Assembly (NCBI GenBank): GCA_018262135.1
Contig: JAGTSD010000075.1
Coordinates: forward strand, 1 to 7,547
Direction of reading: 5' to 3'
Source of the DNA: Pseudomonadota bacterium
Lineage (GTDB): Bacteria; Pseudomonadota; Gammaproteobacteria; Competibacterales; Competibacteraceae
DNA: 7,547 nucleotides
The notes under the pieces were generated by a model. The model saw only the letters and a program-made list of their open reading frames with translations. It was not told the origin of the DNA and ran no database searches. Shown piece after piece: positions 7,268-7,547 of this stretch. Both the position numbers and the translations under genes were made by a program. Every line of letters starts with the position of its first letter. Positions within the stretch are counted from its first letter, which is position 1.

Positions 7268-7352
7268 GCGAGAGTGGCGGAACTGGTAGACGCGCTGGAT
7301 TTAGGTTCCAGTGGGGTAACCCGTGAGGGTTCGAGTCCCTCCTTTCGCACCA
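7268..7352 (+). tRNA. tRNA-Leu (anticodon UAG)
   Basis: This is an 85-nt class II tRNA with a long variable arm (TGGGGTAACCCG region). Acceptor GCGAGAG pairs with CTTTCGC (one G-U), the discriminator is A as needed for leucine, and CCA is encoded. The anticodon stem CTGGA/TCCAG encloses TTTAGGT, giving anticodon TAG at 7302-7304 for CUA and other CUN codons. It lies 174 nt after tRNA-Lys, the widest gap in the cluster, so it may have its own promoter. Confidence 0.96.
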
Positions 7353-7401
7353 TTCTGCCGCTTGCCCGGGAACTATCGGCATGGTCCGTGTCTTTGGGAG
7401 A

Positions 7402-7419
7402 GCCGGCGGTGTCGCCGGC
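7402..7419 (+). other. GC-rich hairpin upstream of tig
   Basis: GCCGGCG, loop GTGT, CGCCGGC form a perfect 7-bp stem 46 nt before the tig start. No T-run follows (the next bases are CGATTCGC), so it does not meet the usual intrinsic terminator pattern. It may stabilise or process the 3' end of the tRNA precursor, or lie in the tig leader. I see no convincing tig promoter between it and the ATG. Confidence 0.4.
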
Positions 7420-7465
7420 CGATTCGCTAACATACTAACGATTGACTAAGGTTTGAGGTGCATCG

Positions 7466-7547
7466 ATGCAGGTTTCGGTTGAGACGCTGAACGATCTGGA
7501 ACGCCGGGTGACCGTGCAGGTGCCCGCCGAACGAGTCGCCAAGGAAA
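7466..7547 (+). CDS. tig: Trigger factor, N-terminal fragment (cut by window edge)
   Basis: Trigger factor is the ribosome-associated chaperone and prolyl isomerase that meets nascent chains at the exit tunnel near protein L23. Only the first 27 codons are present. They read MQVSVETLNDLERRVTVQVPAERVAKE, matching the E. coli start MQVSVETTQGLGRRVT. The ribosome-binding signature and the FKBP-type domain lie outside the window. The ATG at 7466 has a strong Shine-Dalgarno GAGGT (7455-7459) with 6-nt spacing. In many gammaproteobacteria tig is followed by clpP, clpX and lon, which would be expected to the right. A tRNA cluster just upstream is, from memory, also found in Pseudomonas. Confidence 0.93.
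   Translation, partial: MQVSVETLNDLERRVTVQVPAERVAKE

Overview
The window is a stretch of conserved bacterial housekeeping genes, most like a GC-rich gammaproteobacterium. The evidence is an IscR-IscS arrangement with E. coli-numbered iron-sulfur ligands, an LpxH-type lipid A hydrolase (so a Gram-negative with LPS), a PpiB/LpxH block divergent from tRNA synthetase genes, and a cysS - tRNA cluster - tig order that I recall from Pseudomonas-like genomes. I cannot name the genus. A member of the Chromatiales, Methylococcales or Competibacter type would fit, but that is a guess.

Layout, left to right. Positions 1-1115 (minus strand) hold the start of the isc operon: iscR, then the first 201 codons of iscS, which runs off the left edge. 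The upstream gap (1116-1250) has a good candidate IscR autoregulatory site overlapping the promoter. Positions 1251-3606 (minus strand) form a tightly packed four-gene unit, transcribed as periplasmic cyclophilin (ppiA-like), cytoplasmic cyclophilin (ppiB), lpxH, then a DUF1249/YqiB-family gene. Junctions are 4 nt or less. A 104-nt divergent intergenic region (3607-3710) carries a perfect 6-bp inverted repeat. Positions 3711-6573 (plus strand) hold gltX and cysS, 52 nt apart. Positions 6583-7352 hold a promoter-like sequence and five tRNA genes: Pro(UGG), Arg(UCU), His(GUG), Lys(CUU), Leu(UAG). All five have CCA encoded. The right edge holds the first 27 codons of tig (trigger factor), preceded by a GC-rich hairpin.

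Functionally, most of the window concerns translation and protein maturation: two aminoacyl-tRNA synthetases, a tRNA cluster, trigger factor and two prolyl isomerases. Added to these are Fe-S cluster assembly control and one lipid A step. I see no mobile element, CRISPR array, defence system or clearly undescribed system. The points most worth checking are the IscR operator, the coupling of a DUF1249 gene to lpxH, the recent-looking tandem cyclophilin pair, and a GluRS with a substituted zinc ligand and an LSKREG signature that may be a second, specialised GluRS.
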